NCBI GenBank assembly: GCA_021299695.1
Contig: JAJTEK010000026.1
Span: forward strand, 1-52,265
Length of the DNA: 52,265 nt
Direction: 5' to 3'
Origin: Pirellula sp.
GTDB taxonomy: Bacteria > Planctomycetota > Planctomycetia > Pirellulales > Pirellulaceae
Numbering within the stretch: the stretch's first letter is position 1; each line of letters starts with the position of its first letter. Positions 17,653-26,155 of this stretch are shown in pieces. The position numbers were made by a program, and so were the translations under genes. The notes beneath the pieces were generated by a model. It had not been told where the DNA came from. It was given only the letters and a program-made list of their open reading frames with translations, and searched no databases.

Positions 17653-18759
17653 TTATCGCAAGACACGATGGGTGGGAGTCGGTGGGAGCGGCCGGAACGC
17701 CGCAGAGTGAAGTTCCTGTGCTGCCAATCTAAACTCCTCACAACCCTTTTGCAAGGATGCTTCGACGGCTTGGCTCAACAATTGAGGGTCGGCTTCGGCT
17801 CGCAAATTCAAAGTCAATTCCCCACTCTGTAGCGATTCGAGCAAATGATGCGACTGTTCGACGATCCCGTCTTCTCGGACCAAATTCGCCACAGCGATAT
17901 CGTTCCCCTGGTCAGGAACCAACGTCCCCTTCAAATGCGCAATGGAAATCCGATCGGCAAATCGCTCGTGAAGCCCCTCGAGCAACCCCGTCAAAAAATC
18001 ATTCCCATCGAATTCCCCACCGCTGATTCTCCAAGAGTAGTTCACCCATCCGAGCAACGCCTCGCCCTGGGCATACGTCTCGTAGTCGACATCCATCGTC
18101 GTGCGGTCCTGCTGCTGCGGTGACGCCAAAGATGATGACAGAATCGTAAACCAATCTTTGAGGCCCTCGCCGGTCCGGGCGCTGAGACTCAATACGCGAC
18201 TCTTGGGATAGCGATCCTGAAGGGCCCTGGTCAAGCGATCCAAACTTTGTGCGTCGAGCAACTCCTTCTTGTTGATGACGATCAAGTCGGCTTCTTCTAG
18301 CTGCTTGTCGTAGATGTAATTGACCTTGGGAGAAAACGTCTTGCCCGTCAAAATCCCCAAAAATCGCTGCGCTCGGATCGGGTCGACCAACACGCTCAAA
18401 GGTGCGATGCTATAGCGATGACCGACCATCTGCTCGAGCGGATAGACGACCGTGGCGACCAAATCGGTGCACGAGCCGACCGGCTCGGCCAAGTAAACGT
18501 CGGGCTGCGCGTCGCGATCGAGCCGCTCGGTGGCTTCTAGCAAGGAAGGGAATCGGCAACAAAAACACCCCCCCGATATCTCCTCGGTTGCAAATCCACT
18601 CGAACTCAACAAGTTCGTATCGACGAGTCCCTGACTCTGATCGTTCGAGATCAAACCCACGCGAAGCCCCTGATCGGAAAAATACTCAGCCGCCTTGAGC
18701 ATACAGGTCGTCTTGCCCGCACCGAGAAAGCCGCCGATCATGATGTACTTGAGCTTCAA
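17653..18759 (-). CDS. COG0523 (CobW/P47K) GTPase
   Basis: The product has the Walker A loop GGFLGAGKTT at residues 9-18 and the diagnostic metal-binding GGCFCC motif, followed by YLAEPVGSCTD and the NKKE guanine-specificity motif. COG0523 proteins use GTP to deliver metals such as zinc, cobalt or iron to target proteins. An ATG-initiated frame extends to 18882 but would overlap the H-protein gene by over 120 bases. I prefer the TTG at 18757-18759, which overlaps that gene's TGA (TTGA), with GTG 18762 as alternative. The C-terminal 150 residues lack an obvious His-rich metal tail. In this operon it may metallate one of the Cys-rich partners; the substrate is unknown. Confidence 0.87.
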   Translation of the reverse strand: MKLKYIMIGGFLGAGKTTCMLKAAEYFSDQGLRVGLISNDQSQGLVDTNLLSSSGFATEEISGGCFCCRFPSLLEATERLDRDAQPDVYLAEPVGSCTDLVATVVYPLEQMVGHRYSIAPLSVLVDPIRAQRFLGILTGKTFSPKVNYIYDKQLEEADLIVINKKELLDAQSLDRLTRALQDRYPKSRVLSLSARTGEGLKDWFTILSSSLASPQQQDRTTMDVDYETYAQGEALLGWVNYSWRISGGEFDGNDFLTGLLEGLHERFADRISIAHLKGTLVPDQGNDIAVANLVREDGIVEQSHHLLESLQSGELTLNLRAEADPQLLSQAVEASLQKGCEEFRLAAQELHSAAFRPLPPTPTHRVLR

Positions 18760-19232
18760 CACTTCTTTTGCTGCTCCTGTTCCTGTGACAAAATCCGGTC
18801 GATCGCCAAATCGAGGGCTTCGACATAACCCTGACAATCGACCACCCTCGAGTCGGGATTTCCTCGCGCGATGTACAGCCATCCGCGATCGTAAGGGTCG
18901 CGGTCCATGAACTGCGGGTTGTTAGCAAGCTCTGTGTTCGACTCGACAAAATCGCCATCGATCACGCTGTAAAGATCCGATACGGCCTTGAACCCCTCGA
19001 TCCAGCCCAAGGGCAAGCCGACTTCGATTCCATCACCGGCATTTTTTTTAAACTCACACTCGACAAAGTCTCCGAGCATGCGGGTGGCAAAATGGGTGAT
19101 GCCAACGCGGTATAGATTCGGCTCAAGCTCCTGCAACCAAAAATGCGACAACGCATAGCGGTACGTTTTAGGCAAGCGAGTCGTGAACCTCGCACGCCGG
19201 TAATAGACTGTGTTGGAAGGGTCCACCGGCAT
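18756..19232 (-). CDS. GcvH-like lipoyl-carrier protein
   Basis: The 158-residue product matches the glycine cleavage H-protein fold: YRVGITHFATRMLGDFVE, then GWIEGFKAVSDLYS with the predicted lipoylated Lys82, and NNPQFMDRDPYDRGWLY. I use the ATG at 19232; an in-frame ATG at 19292 would add 20 residues. No gcvT or gcvP gene is near. It is followed by a GTPase, an HdrA-like fragment and Fe-S proteins, so it may act as a dedicated lipoyl carrier like the LbpA proteins of sulfur-oxidising Hdr-like systems, rather than in glycine cleavage. Family membership is secure; the alternative role is inferred from neighbours. It is the first gene of the tight part of the operon. Confidence 0.88.
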   Translation of the reverse strand: MPVDPSNTVYYRRARFTTRLPKTYRYALSHFWLQELEPNLYRVGITHFATRMLGDFVECEFKKNAGDGIEVGLPLGWIEGFKAVSDLYSVIDGDFVESNTELANNPQFMDRDPYDRGWLYIARGNPDSRVVDCQGYVEALDLAIDRILSQEQEQQKKC

Positions 19233-19328
19233 GAGGTCGTCGACTCTTTGGGATGCAATGCAGTGCAGGAAACCGAGGCTCAGTGCGTGCATAAGACCCC
19301 GGAAAAGTCCAGTCTATCCGGCATCCGT

Positions 19329-19362
19329 ACCGAATTCAAGTCACCACCGAATTCAAGTCACC
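19329..19362. repeat. 17-bp tandem duplication
   Basis: Two identical copies of ACCGAATTCAAGTCACC lie head to tail across the end of the symporter gene, in the short gap before the H-protein gene. Confidence 0.9.
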
Positions 19363-20830
19363 GCCTACCTCTAGACCGCATGGCCAACCAACCCGCGGTT
19401 GCACTAGCGCTCAATCCGACCAAACTCGCTGGGACTCCACTTCGCGATTCGAAAGCAAACCCGATCGACCATGCGACGAAACCTGCGATCATCGCGCTGT
19501 TGCCAACTCCAGGACGCGCTTGCTGGCTCGGAAAGAACAGCGCAAGCGTCATCGGGACAAACAACGAAACGAGCACCAGCACCAACGACAACTCCAAAAG
19601 CCCCATGATCGATTCACCCGAGAATGCGACCGCAAGCGAACCTGCAATCACCAACCCAACGCTAGCTCTAGTACCCCAGACTCTAGTACCCCAGACTCTA
19701 GCAACCCAGAGCGAATCGCCGCCTGCCGAGTCCCGGACCAATCCACGCAGTGGCTTGATCACATTCCGCGAGACGATCGACGCTTGACTGAGCGTCGCCC
19801 CAGCAGCGACCGCCAAACACAAACTGAACATTCCAACAATCAAGAGAATCTGAAACGGTTCGCTCAGATACTCCGTGGCGATCGCATTGAGCGGCAATTC
19901 CGATTCGCTCAGTCCATCGCCAAACCTCCATCGAGCCGCCAGACCCAGATAAAGCGGGATCAATCCAAAAAGCAAATACAACACCCCACCGACCACACAC
20001 ATCCATCGGGCCGTCGTGGCACTCTTGGCCGATGCGACGCGCTGCTGAAGATCCTGTCCGGGCACATTCCCGAGCAAACCGATCAACAATACGCTTAAAA
20101 TCGCAAAACACTTCTCAAGCGATTCGGTATCGAGCGTCAGATGTTCCTTCGGTGCCGCGTCGATCACACGGACCCAACCTGCAACCGCATCGCCATCGCC
20201 TATCCCATAGGCGGTCGCTCCAAACAACACGAACAAACTCGTGAGGGACACGAGGATCATGATCGAGTTGGCCCAGGTCACGGCCCACATCCCACCCCCG
20301 ACAACAATCGCCCAAGCAACCACCGCCGATAGCAATATCGAAACGCTCAAAGGGAGCCCCAAGGCGGACTCCAGAAGCTGCCCCATGGCCAAAAACTGCG
20401 CCCCGATCCAAAGAAAAAACGATGGGACCTGGATCGCACAACTCAGCCGCTCCGCTGTTGGACCAAACTGCTGCCGAAACAAATCCGCTACCGTCGCTGC
20501 TTGTGTCTTCCAAAACCGCTCCGCGAAAAACAATCCAGTGAAAATTAACGTCGCACCACAGGCGATCGGATCGAGCAAAACCTCGCCAATCCCCCCACGA
20601 TACATCTTGGAGGAAGACTCGATGACCGACGAAGATCCAAACCACGTCGCAAGCAAAGCCAAGACCGATAACCACAAAGGGACTTGGCGATCGGCGACCA
20701 GATACTCCGCTTCGGATTCAACTCGCCTAGCGGCCAATCGGCCCACGATTGATAAGACGCCCACAAAGAGCAACAGCGTGCTTCCAAGCACGATTTTCCC
20801 AATCGAGGACAAATCGTTGACTTCGATCAT
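19358..20830 (-). CDS. Sodium:solute symporter family (SSS) transporter
   Basis: The 490-residue protein is almost entirely hydrophobic helices, about twelve to thirteen, with the SSS-type start (EAEYLVADRQVPLWLSVLALLATWFGSS). The core contains MYRGGIGEVLLDPIACG and GNVPGQDLQQRVASAKS, both typical of the family. It would import an organic solute, ion or vitamin driven by sodium across the inner membrane. Substrate is not readable from sequence. A short cytoplasmic loop near residue 380 contains VWGTR repeated by 15-bp duplications. It starts nine bases after the 2-hydroxyacid dehydrogenase gene and ends 65-125 bases before the H-protein gene, so it may be in the same transcript. Confidence 0.9.
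   Translation of the reverse strand: MIEVNDLSSIGKIVLGSTLLLFVGVLSIVGRLAARRVESEAEYLVADRQVPLWLSVLALLATWFGSSSVIESSSKMYRGGIGEVLLDPIACGATLIFTGLFFAERFWKTQAATVADLFRQQFGPTAERLSCAIQVPSFFLWIGAQFLAMGQLLESALGLPLSVSILLSAVVAWAIVVGGGMWAVTWANSIMILVSLTSLFVLFGATAYGIGDGDAVAGWVRVIDAAPKEHLTLDTESLEKCFAILSVLLIGLLGNVPGQDLQQRVASAKSATTARWMCVVGGVLYLLFGLIPLYLGLAARWRFGDGLSESELPLNAIATEYLSEPFQILLIVGMFSLCLAVAAGATLSQASIVSRNVIKPLRGLVRDSAGGDSLWVARVWGTRVWGTRASVGLVIAGSLAVAFSGESIMGLLELSLVLVLVSLFVPMTLALFFPSQQARPGVGNSAMIAGFVAWSIGFAFESRSGVPASLVGLSASATAGWLAMRSRGRR
19666..19710. repeat. In-frame 15-bp tandem repeat in the symporter gene
   Basis: Two identical units CTCTAGTACCCCAGA and a third with two changes encode the repeated VWGTR segment between membrane helices. 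Confidence 0.92.
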
Positions 20831-20839
20831 CCCGTTACC

Positions 20840-21820
20840 CTAACTGGGCTGATACAAAACGCTCGGGTGCGGGAACCCCAACCGCTTGTCGACAATGTTG
20901 TAGAGCGGCTTGCCAGCCAAATAACGTTCCAAATTTTCGCAAATCAATCGGGTCGAATCGTCGTACCTCGGACCCGATTGCGCTCCGACATGCGGTGTGA
21001 TCAAAACATTCGGATGGCTATACAACGGACTCTCGGCCGGCAATGGCTCGACGGCCGTCACATCCAAACCGGCCCCAGCTAAATGACCTTGATCGAGGGC
21101 TGCGATCAAATCCCCTTCGTTGACGCATTGACCTCGGGCCACGTTGATCAGCCATGAGCCTTTGGGCATCGCCTCAAATATCTGCCGATCGATGATCCCT
21201 CGCGTCGATGCGTTCAGCGGGAGGGTCAAGATCAAGATCTCAGACCATGCAGCCAAGCTCTCCAATTGCGTGTGGGGCAAAAGCTCCTGGACCTCCGAAG
21301 GCTTGTGCTCAGGAAAGTAATCGGTCGCTCGGATCGTCACTCGAAATGGCCAGAGGACCTGAGCCAATCGTCGCCCGTTGCCCCCGAGCCCTACGATACC
21401 GACGCGTTTGCGATGCAAGTCCCCTGTGGGCCTGCGGACAAACTCCCGCTGCTGCTGCTGACGGTAGAAGATCGGCAAACCCCTTAAGAGTCCCAGCAGC
21501 AAGGCCAACGTCTGTTCGGCCACTTGGTCTGCAAACAGCCCCGATGCGCTGCAGACGATCACCGGCGACTCGATGATCGAGGGCGCCAGGCAGTGATCCA
21601 ATCCAGCAGCCGAGGATTGAATGAACTTCAATCGACCTGCAGAGGCCACCCGATCCCAATCGACTGGAACCTTGGCATGACCGACGAACAGATCCGCATC
21701 ATGGATCTTCTCGGGGATACTCTGCTGATCGGCCAGAACGATTCGATAACCTGGGGCAGCACGCCCGATGGCTTCTAAATGCCGTTGCTCGGCCGGATAG
21801 CAAACCACCAGTTGTTTCAT
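20840..21820 (-). CDS. D-2-hydroxyacid dehydrogenase (NAD-dependent)
   Basis: The 326-residue product has the two-domain layout of the family. The Rossmann fingerprint GIVGLGGNGRRLA lies near residue 140. The catalytic Arg is in INVARGQCVNEGDL, the Glu in VEPLPAESPL and the His in ITPHVGAQSG. It would reduce a 2-keto acid to the D-2-hydroxyacid or the reverse; a phosphoglycerate, glyoxylate or hydroxypyruvate substrate cannot be separated by eye. The start codon shares one base with the stop of the ABC-2 permease gene (TAATG), so the two are co-translated. The symporter gene begins nine bases after its end. Confidence 0.92.
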   Translation of the reverse strand: MKQLVVCYPAEQRHLEAIGRAAPGYRIVLADQQSIPEKIHDADLFVGHAKVPVDWDRVASAGRLKFIQSSAAGLDHCLAPSIIESPVIVCSASGLFADQVAEQTLALLLGLLRGLPIFYRQQQQREFVRRPTGDLHRKRVGIVGLGGNGRRLAQVLWPFRVTIRATDYFPEHKPSEVQELLPHTQLESLAAWSEILILTLPLNASTRGIIDRQIFEAMPKGSWLINVARGQCVNEGDLIAALDQGHLAGAGLDVTAVEPLPAESPLYSHPNVLITPHVGAQSGPRYDDSTRLICENLERYLAGKPLYNIVDKRLGFPHPSVLYQPS

Positions 21821-23589
21821 TAGGCCAAGTCGCGATCTTCAAAGAGCAACAGGCCCAGAAGCGTGGCCATAAGGAAGTACATGACCGTGTAGATCAAAAC
21901 GCTCGCGAGGATCGACCATGGAATCCCGATGTCCGAATCGATCGCCGCTTCCATCGAGAAGAGGCTCAAGTTAGGAACCGCTGCAGAAATCAACTGCGAG
22001 AAAAACTCCACCAGAGGCAGTCCCCCCTCGGCACTTGCCACAATCGTGGGAGTCAGATGCCCGAGCATGTAGATCGAAAAGCAGATGGCAAAGTTCGCCA
22101 CAAACGACAACCGAGTGCCCAATGCCACCGAGATCGCCCCCAAAACCACCGCTTGGAAGAATGCCATGGCAAGACCAGGGATCGTTTGCATCATCTCGAA
22201 GTGGCATTGCCGCCAATCGGGTTGCTCGAGCGACGATTCGCGCGCGTCGTAGATCGGCTTGTAAGCCACCGCGAGTAGTTCGATCGAGCCGAGGACCAAA
22301 AACATAAACATCACAATCCAGAAGATCCCAAGCATCTTGCCGACGATAAACGAGCGGCGGTGAACCGGTTTGCTCAAAAGCGTCAGAGCCGTACGCCCCT
22401 CGATCTCCTCATTGACCGATGTGCTAGCCGACCAGACCGCTTGGAACGAGCAAGCGATCAAGATCAACGTGATCCCATTCTCTTTGAGGAACTTGATGTC
22501 CTCGCCGAAGGTGATGAAGGGGAGGAAAACAAAGAGCAAAATGGCGATTCCGACCAACGCCATCAGAAACAAGGGAAGGGGTTGGGAAAGCTCGCTCTTG
22601 GCCGTCGCCATGGCGATCGCCGACGCTTTGGGCGCGATGGCTTGCATCAAGAAAAACAACAACCCGAAGAGAACCACGAACAATCCAGCAAGCAGGAACG
22701 TGGAGGCTTGAGGTACCGCCGGGGAACTGATCAGCCCGACGGTCAACGTAGCATCCCCGATTTCTTGGTTTTGTACCCATACCTCGGCCCCTTGGGCCAA
22801 AGGCAAAGGACACTTTTCGGCTCCCATCGACCGATTCCACCCGAAGGCCACGCCGTTTTCTACCTGGAAGCCAGGCCCACGAAAATCAGCGATCGTCGGA
22901 CCGTCACCGATCAGCAGGTTCTTGTCCGACTGAAGCGTGATCGCTTGAAGCGTCTTGGAGTCGTATTTCAGGGGAATCGAAGTGAAGGTCGCATCGCTCC
23001 CGTCTTGAATCCCGGGAATCGTAAACTTCTGGTCGTTCGTCCCTGGACTAAGCGACAAGAGTTGAGTCGCATAATAGGACAGACTCGAAAAAGCATCGCG
23101 AGGCGACTCGACCAGAAACGTCGAGGCAAGACCGATGATCGAGAGAAACCCAAGGACGCTAAGCATATAGAAACCGACGCCGTCGGAAATCATAGATTTC
23201 AACTCGAGCATGAATCGATGGCTCGAACAGTAGATCAGTGACCACCAGAAAATAGCGAAGAGCAAACCCGTGGCGATCGAGAAAAGCACATACTCGTCGA
23301 TCGCGAATTCAGAGGTGCTCGCGCCCAATCCGAAAAATGGTGCAAAAATCCGGCTGGCAAGAAACGTCGAAATCAGGGTCGCGATACCCGCCAGAGCATG
23401 GGAGATCCCCGTGCTGCGAACCGTGTCAAGAGCCCGAATTTTGGAAAGCACATAGCAGAGGCCCAAAAACGCCGACAAGGCGAGCAAGCCAAAGACCACT
23501 CCGATTCCCAGAAACCAGATGGGAGTCAACCACCTTGCCATCCAAAAGTCGGTCACACCCAGTATTGCTGAAAAATCAGACGCAAGCAT
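21820..23589 (-). CDS. ABC-2 type transporter permease with extracytoplasmic insert
   Basis: The 589-residue protein has hydrophobic helices at the N-terminus and a set of six or so in the C-terminal half. A soluble stretch near residues 185-290 (GTNDQKFTIPGIQD and onward) lies between them. The cytoplasmic motif EIEGRTALTLLSKPVHRRSFIVGKM is typical of ABC-2 permeases. A partner ATPase gene is not beside it in the window, so the exporter would need a subunit encoded elsewhere. It is the first gene of the minus-strand series and is divergent from floA across a 289-base gap. Substrate is unknown; ABC-2 permeases of this build often serve surface lipid, gliding or bacteriocin export. Confidence 0.85.
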   Translation of the reverse strand: MLASDFSAILGVTDFWMARWLTPIWFLGIGVVFGLLALSAFLGLCYVLSKIRALDTVRSTGISHALAGIATLISTFLASRIFAPFFGLGASTSEFAIDEYVLFSIATGLLFAIFWWSLIYCSSHRFMLELKSMISDGVGFYMLSVLGFLSIIGLASTFLVESPRDAFSSLSYYATQLLSLSPGTNDQKFTIPGIQDGSDATFTSIPLKYDSKTLQAITLQSDKNLLIGDGPTIADFRGPGFQVENGVAFGWNRSMGAEKCPLPLAQGAEVWVQNQEIGDATLTVGLISSPAVPQASTFLLAGLFVVLFGLLFFLMQAIAPKASAIAMATAKSELSQPLPLFLMALVGIAILLFVFLPFITFGEDIKFLKENGITLILIACSFQAVWSASTSVNEEIEGRTALTLLSKPVHRRSFIVGKMLGIFWIVMFMFLVLGSIELLAVAYKPIYDARESSLEQPDWRQCHFEMMQTIPGLAMAFFQAVVLGAISVALGTRLSFVANFAICFSIYMLGHLTPTIVASAEGGLPLVEFFSQLISAAVPNLSLFSMEAAIDSDIGIPWSILASVLIYTVMYFLMATLLGLLLFEDRDLA

Positions 23590-23878
23590 GGCAATTCGAA
23601 TCGTGAGAAAAGTGCGGATACCGGCTCAGTGGGAACCCCATCTGACTCCGGCTTTACGCTCAAAAACCAGCCTCGGTTCGCCCGCTCTTGCCGCTGAGGC
23701 AAAGATTTCCCAACTGTTTGCCCCCGCCTAACTCCCCTGCTAGCGCTGCGACCACCTCGAAAACTCGCAGTTCCAGGGATTTTTGAAAGATTATCCGTTA
23801 CAATCGCGTCCGTTTCGCGCAAGATAAGCACTACTCAGACGAAAAGATCCATCCGTAACACACCGCCCACAACGAACC

Positions 23879-24895
23879 ATGCTCACCGAATCGCTTTTGA
23901 TTTTTGCCCAACCATTGATTTTTGCCCAACAAGCAGGCCCCCAACTCACAGCCCAATCCGCCTTGCTCATCGTGTTGCTGATCTTTGGCGCCCTGGCGGC
24001 CTTGGTCTGCATCAGTCTCCTTTGGAACTTCGGAAGCCTTTGGATTCAAGCCATGATGAGCGGTGCAGATGTTTCGATGCCGAGCTTGATCGGAATGTAC
24101 TTCCGACAAGTCCGCTCGTCGGTCATCGTCAACGCGAAAGTCATGGCGGCCCAGGCCGGCTTGGACATCGATCGAGGCGTGGGGATCAGCACCCAGAGAC
24201 TCGAAGCCCACTACTTGGCCGAAGGGAACGTCATGAATGTTCTCAACGCCATCATCGCTGCACACCGAGCCGGGATCGATCTGGATTTCGATCGCGCCGC
24301 GGCGATCGATCTAGCAGGACGCGATGTGCTCGACGCGGTCCGAACCTCCGTACACCCCCGCGTGATCGATTGCCCTGACCCCCGATACAGCCCGACCGGC
24401 TTCCTATCGGCCATCGCCAAAAACGGTATAGAACTCAAAGTCAAAGCCCGTGTAACGGTCCGGACCAACCTCGAACAACTCATCGGCGGTGCGACCGAAG
24501 AGACCGTCATCGCCCGAGTCGGCGAGAGCATCATCAGCTCGATCGGATCGAGCGAAACACACTTAGCCGTCCTGGAGAACCCAAATCTCATCGCCCGGAC
24601 GGTTCTCAAAAGAGGCCTCGACAACCAAACCGCTTTTACCATCGTCTCGATCGATATCGCCCACATCGAAGTCGGCCAAAACATCGGAGCAAGACTTCGG
24701 GCCGACCAAGCCGAAGCCGACGTTCGCATGGCACGCGCCCAGGCCGAACAGCGACGCTCCGAGGCGATCGCTCAGGAACAGGTCATGAAAGCCGAGGTCG
24801 CTCGCAACCGTGCCAACCTTGTGCTCGCCGAAGCCGAAGTCCCCAAAGCGATGGCATCGGCGTTCCGAAGCGGCCATTTCCAAAGCCAAGAATAA
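23879..24895 (+). CDS. floA: Flotillin-like protein FloA (SPFH family)
   Basis: The 338-residue protein fits FloA. A single N-terminal membrane helix lies near residues 25-50, an SPFH domain follows (AKVMAAQAGLDIDRG, TQRLEAHYLAEGNV, ARVTVRTNLEQLIGGATEETVIARVGE), and a helical tail is rich in Ala/Glu/Arg (ARAQAEQRRSEAIAQEQVMKAEVARNRANL). Flotillins scaffold ordered membrane microdomains, which in some bacteria depend on polyisoprenoid lipids. That makes its position next to an isoprenoid operon suggestive, but the genes are divergent and a functional link is inferred. The first residues carry an 18-bp duplication encoding LIFAQP/LIFAQQ. No clear Shine-Dalgarno precedes the ATG. Confidence 0.95.
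   Translation: MLTESLLIFAQPLIFAQQAGPQLTAQSALLIVLLIFGALAALVCISLLWNFGSLWIQAMMSGADVSMPSLIGMYFRQVRSSVIVNAKVMAAQAGLDIDRGVGISTQRLEAHYLAEGNVMNVLNAIIAAHRAGIDLDFDRAAAIDLAGRDVLDAVRTSVHPRVIDCPDPRYSPTGFLSAIAKNGIELKVKARVTVRTNLEQLIGGATEETVIARVGESIISSIGSSETHLAVLENPNLIARTVLKRGLDNQTAFTIVSIDIAHIEVGQNIGARLRADQAEADVRMARAQAEQRRSEAIAQEQVMKAEVARNRANLVLAEAEVPKAMASAFRSGHFQSQE
23897..23932. repeat. In-frame 18-bp duplication at the start of floA
   Basis: Two units of TTGATTTTTGCCCAACCA, differing at one base, encode LIFAQP and LIFAQQ just ahead of the membrane helix. Confidence 0.92.
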
Positions 24896-24960
24896 CCAGC
24901 CTGTTTTCTCCCCATCCTGTTTCGATCCTCCCCGTTCTCGGGGTTTGCACGGAGCGTGCC

Positions 24961-26013
24961 ATGCGTTTTTTACTCCCGCTGACTTCCATCGTGCGCTTGA
25001 CCTTGGCAATCCTCCTTCTAGGCCTAAGTTCGATGACCCTAGCACAATCGGAAAACACCCAACCCAACGGCACGATCCGGGTCGGAGTCATCGGCCTGGA
25101 CACCTCGCACGCAGGCGCGTTTGCCAAAATCATGCGAGAAGCCCCAGCCTCTAGCCCAATGGCCCGATTGAAAATCGTCGCCGCGTTCCCGGGCGGTAGC
25201 CCCGACTTGCCCTCGAGCATCGATCGCGTCCCGAACTACACCAAAGAGTTTCAAACCCAAGGAGTCCAGATCGTCGAGTCGATCGACGAACTCCTAGGAA
25301 AAGTCGATGCGGTCATCCTCAATAGCCTCGATGGCCGCAAGCATCTCGAGCAGGCCTACCCGGTCTTCATGTCCGGCAAACGCGTCTTTATCGATAAGCC
25401 CTTGGCCGCCGACCTTACCGATGCGATCGCCATCGCCAAGCTCGCCGAACACTTCAAAACACCCTGGTTTACCTCCTCGTCATTGCGATTTACCCCAACC
25501 ATCTACCGATACCGCGAAAACACCGGTCGCAAAATCCTCGGCGCTCAATCCTGGAGCCCTTGCTCGCTCGAACCCCATCACACCGATCTGACTTGGTACG
25601 GCATCCATGGTGTCGAAGCCCTCTATACCGCCATGGGCACCGGATGCGAGCAAGTCACAAGGACCAAAACCGAAGGCGCAGATCTGGTCGTCGGCAAATG
25701 GAAAGATGGCCGGATCGGAGTCTTCCGAGGAATCCGTACCGGCACCCAAGGCTATGGACTGACCGTCTTTGGCAACGACTTTTTAGAAAATGATGCCAAG
25801 TACGAAGGGTACGAACCGCTAGTCCTGCAAATCGCCAAGTTCTTTGCCGGTGGCCCAACACCCGTCGAGAGCCAAGAGTCGATTGAAATCATGGCGTTCA
25901 TCCAAGCCGCCCAGCAATCCTCCGACCAGCAAGGGATCCCCGTGACGCTCCAGAGCGTCATGGAAAACGCTTCGGCACAAGCCCTCAAAAAAATCCAGCC
26001 TTGGATCCAATAA
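24961..26013 (+). CDS. Exported Gfo/Idh/MocA family oxidoreductase
   Basis: The 350-residue product has a signal peptide (about residues 1-28, ending SSMTLAQS) followed by a Rossmann start (IRVGVIGLDTSHAGAFAKI) and the family motif RVFIDKPLAADLTDA with the conserved Lys-Pro. The C-terminal alpha/beta domain runs through GIHGVEALYTAMG. Members usually oxidise or reduce sugars or inositols with NAD(P). Export of such an NAD-type enzyme is common in planctomycetes and suggests a tightly bound cofactor in the periplasm. A GGAG motif lies eight bases before the ATG. It follows floA by 65 bases on the same strand, so co-transcription is possible. Confidence 0.9.
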   Translation: MRFLLPLTSIVRLTLAILLLGLSSMTLAQSENTQPNGTIRVGVIGLDTSHAGAFAKIMREAPASSPMARLKIVAAFPGGSPDLPSSIDRVPNYTKEFQTQGVQIVESIDELLGKVDAVILNSLDGRKHLEQAYPVFMSGKRVFIDKPLAADLTDAIAIAKLAEHFKTPWFTSSSLRFTPTIYRYRENTGRKILGAQSWSPCSLEPHHTDLTWYGIHGVEALYTAMGTGCEQVTRTKTEGADLVVGKWKDGRIGVFRGIRTGTQGYGLTVFGNDFLENDAKYEGYEPLVLQIAKFFAGGPTPVESQESIEIMAFIQAAQQSSDQQGIPVTLQSVMENASAQALKKIQPWIQ

Positions 26014-26155
26014 GCTTCCTTAAAAAGCGTCCTCAAGCGAACCTTGCCCAGCCACAGCAGGCCGTCCACGAATCGCTTCGAGAACGTATACTAACGACGA
26101 ACTTAGCTGATCCCGTCAGCCGATAATCACTCGAAGCAAGCGCAGACAAGCAACC

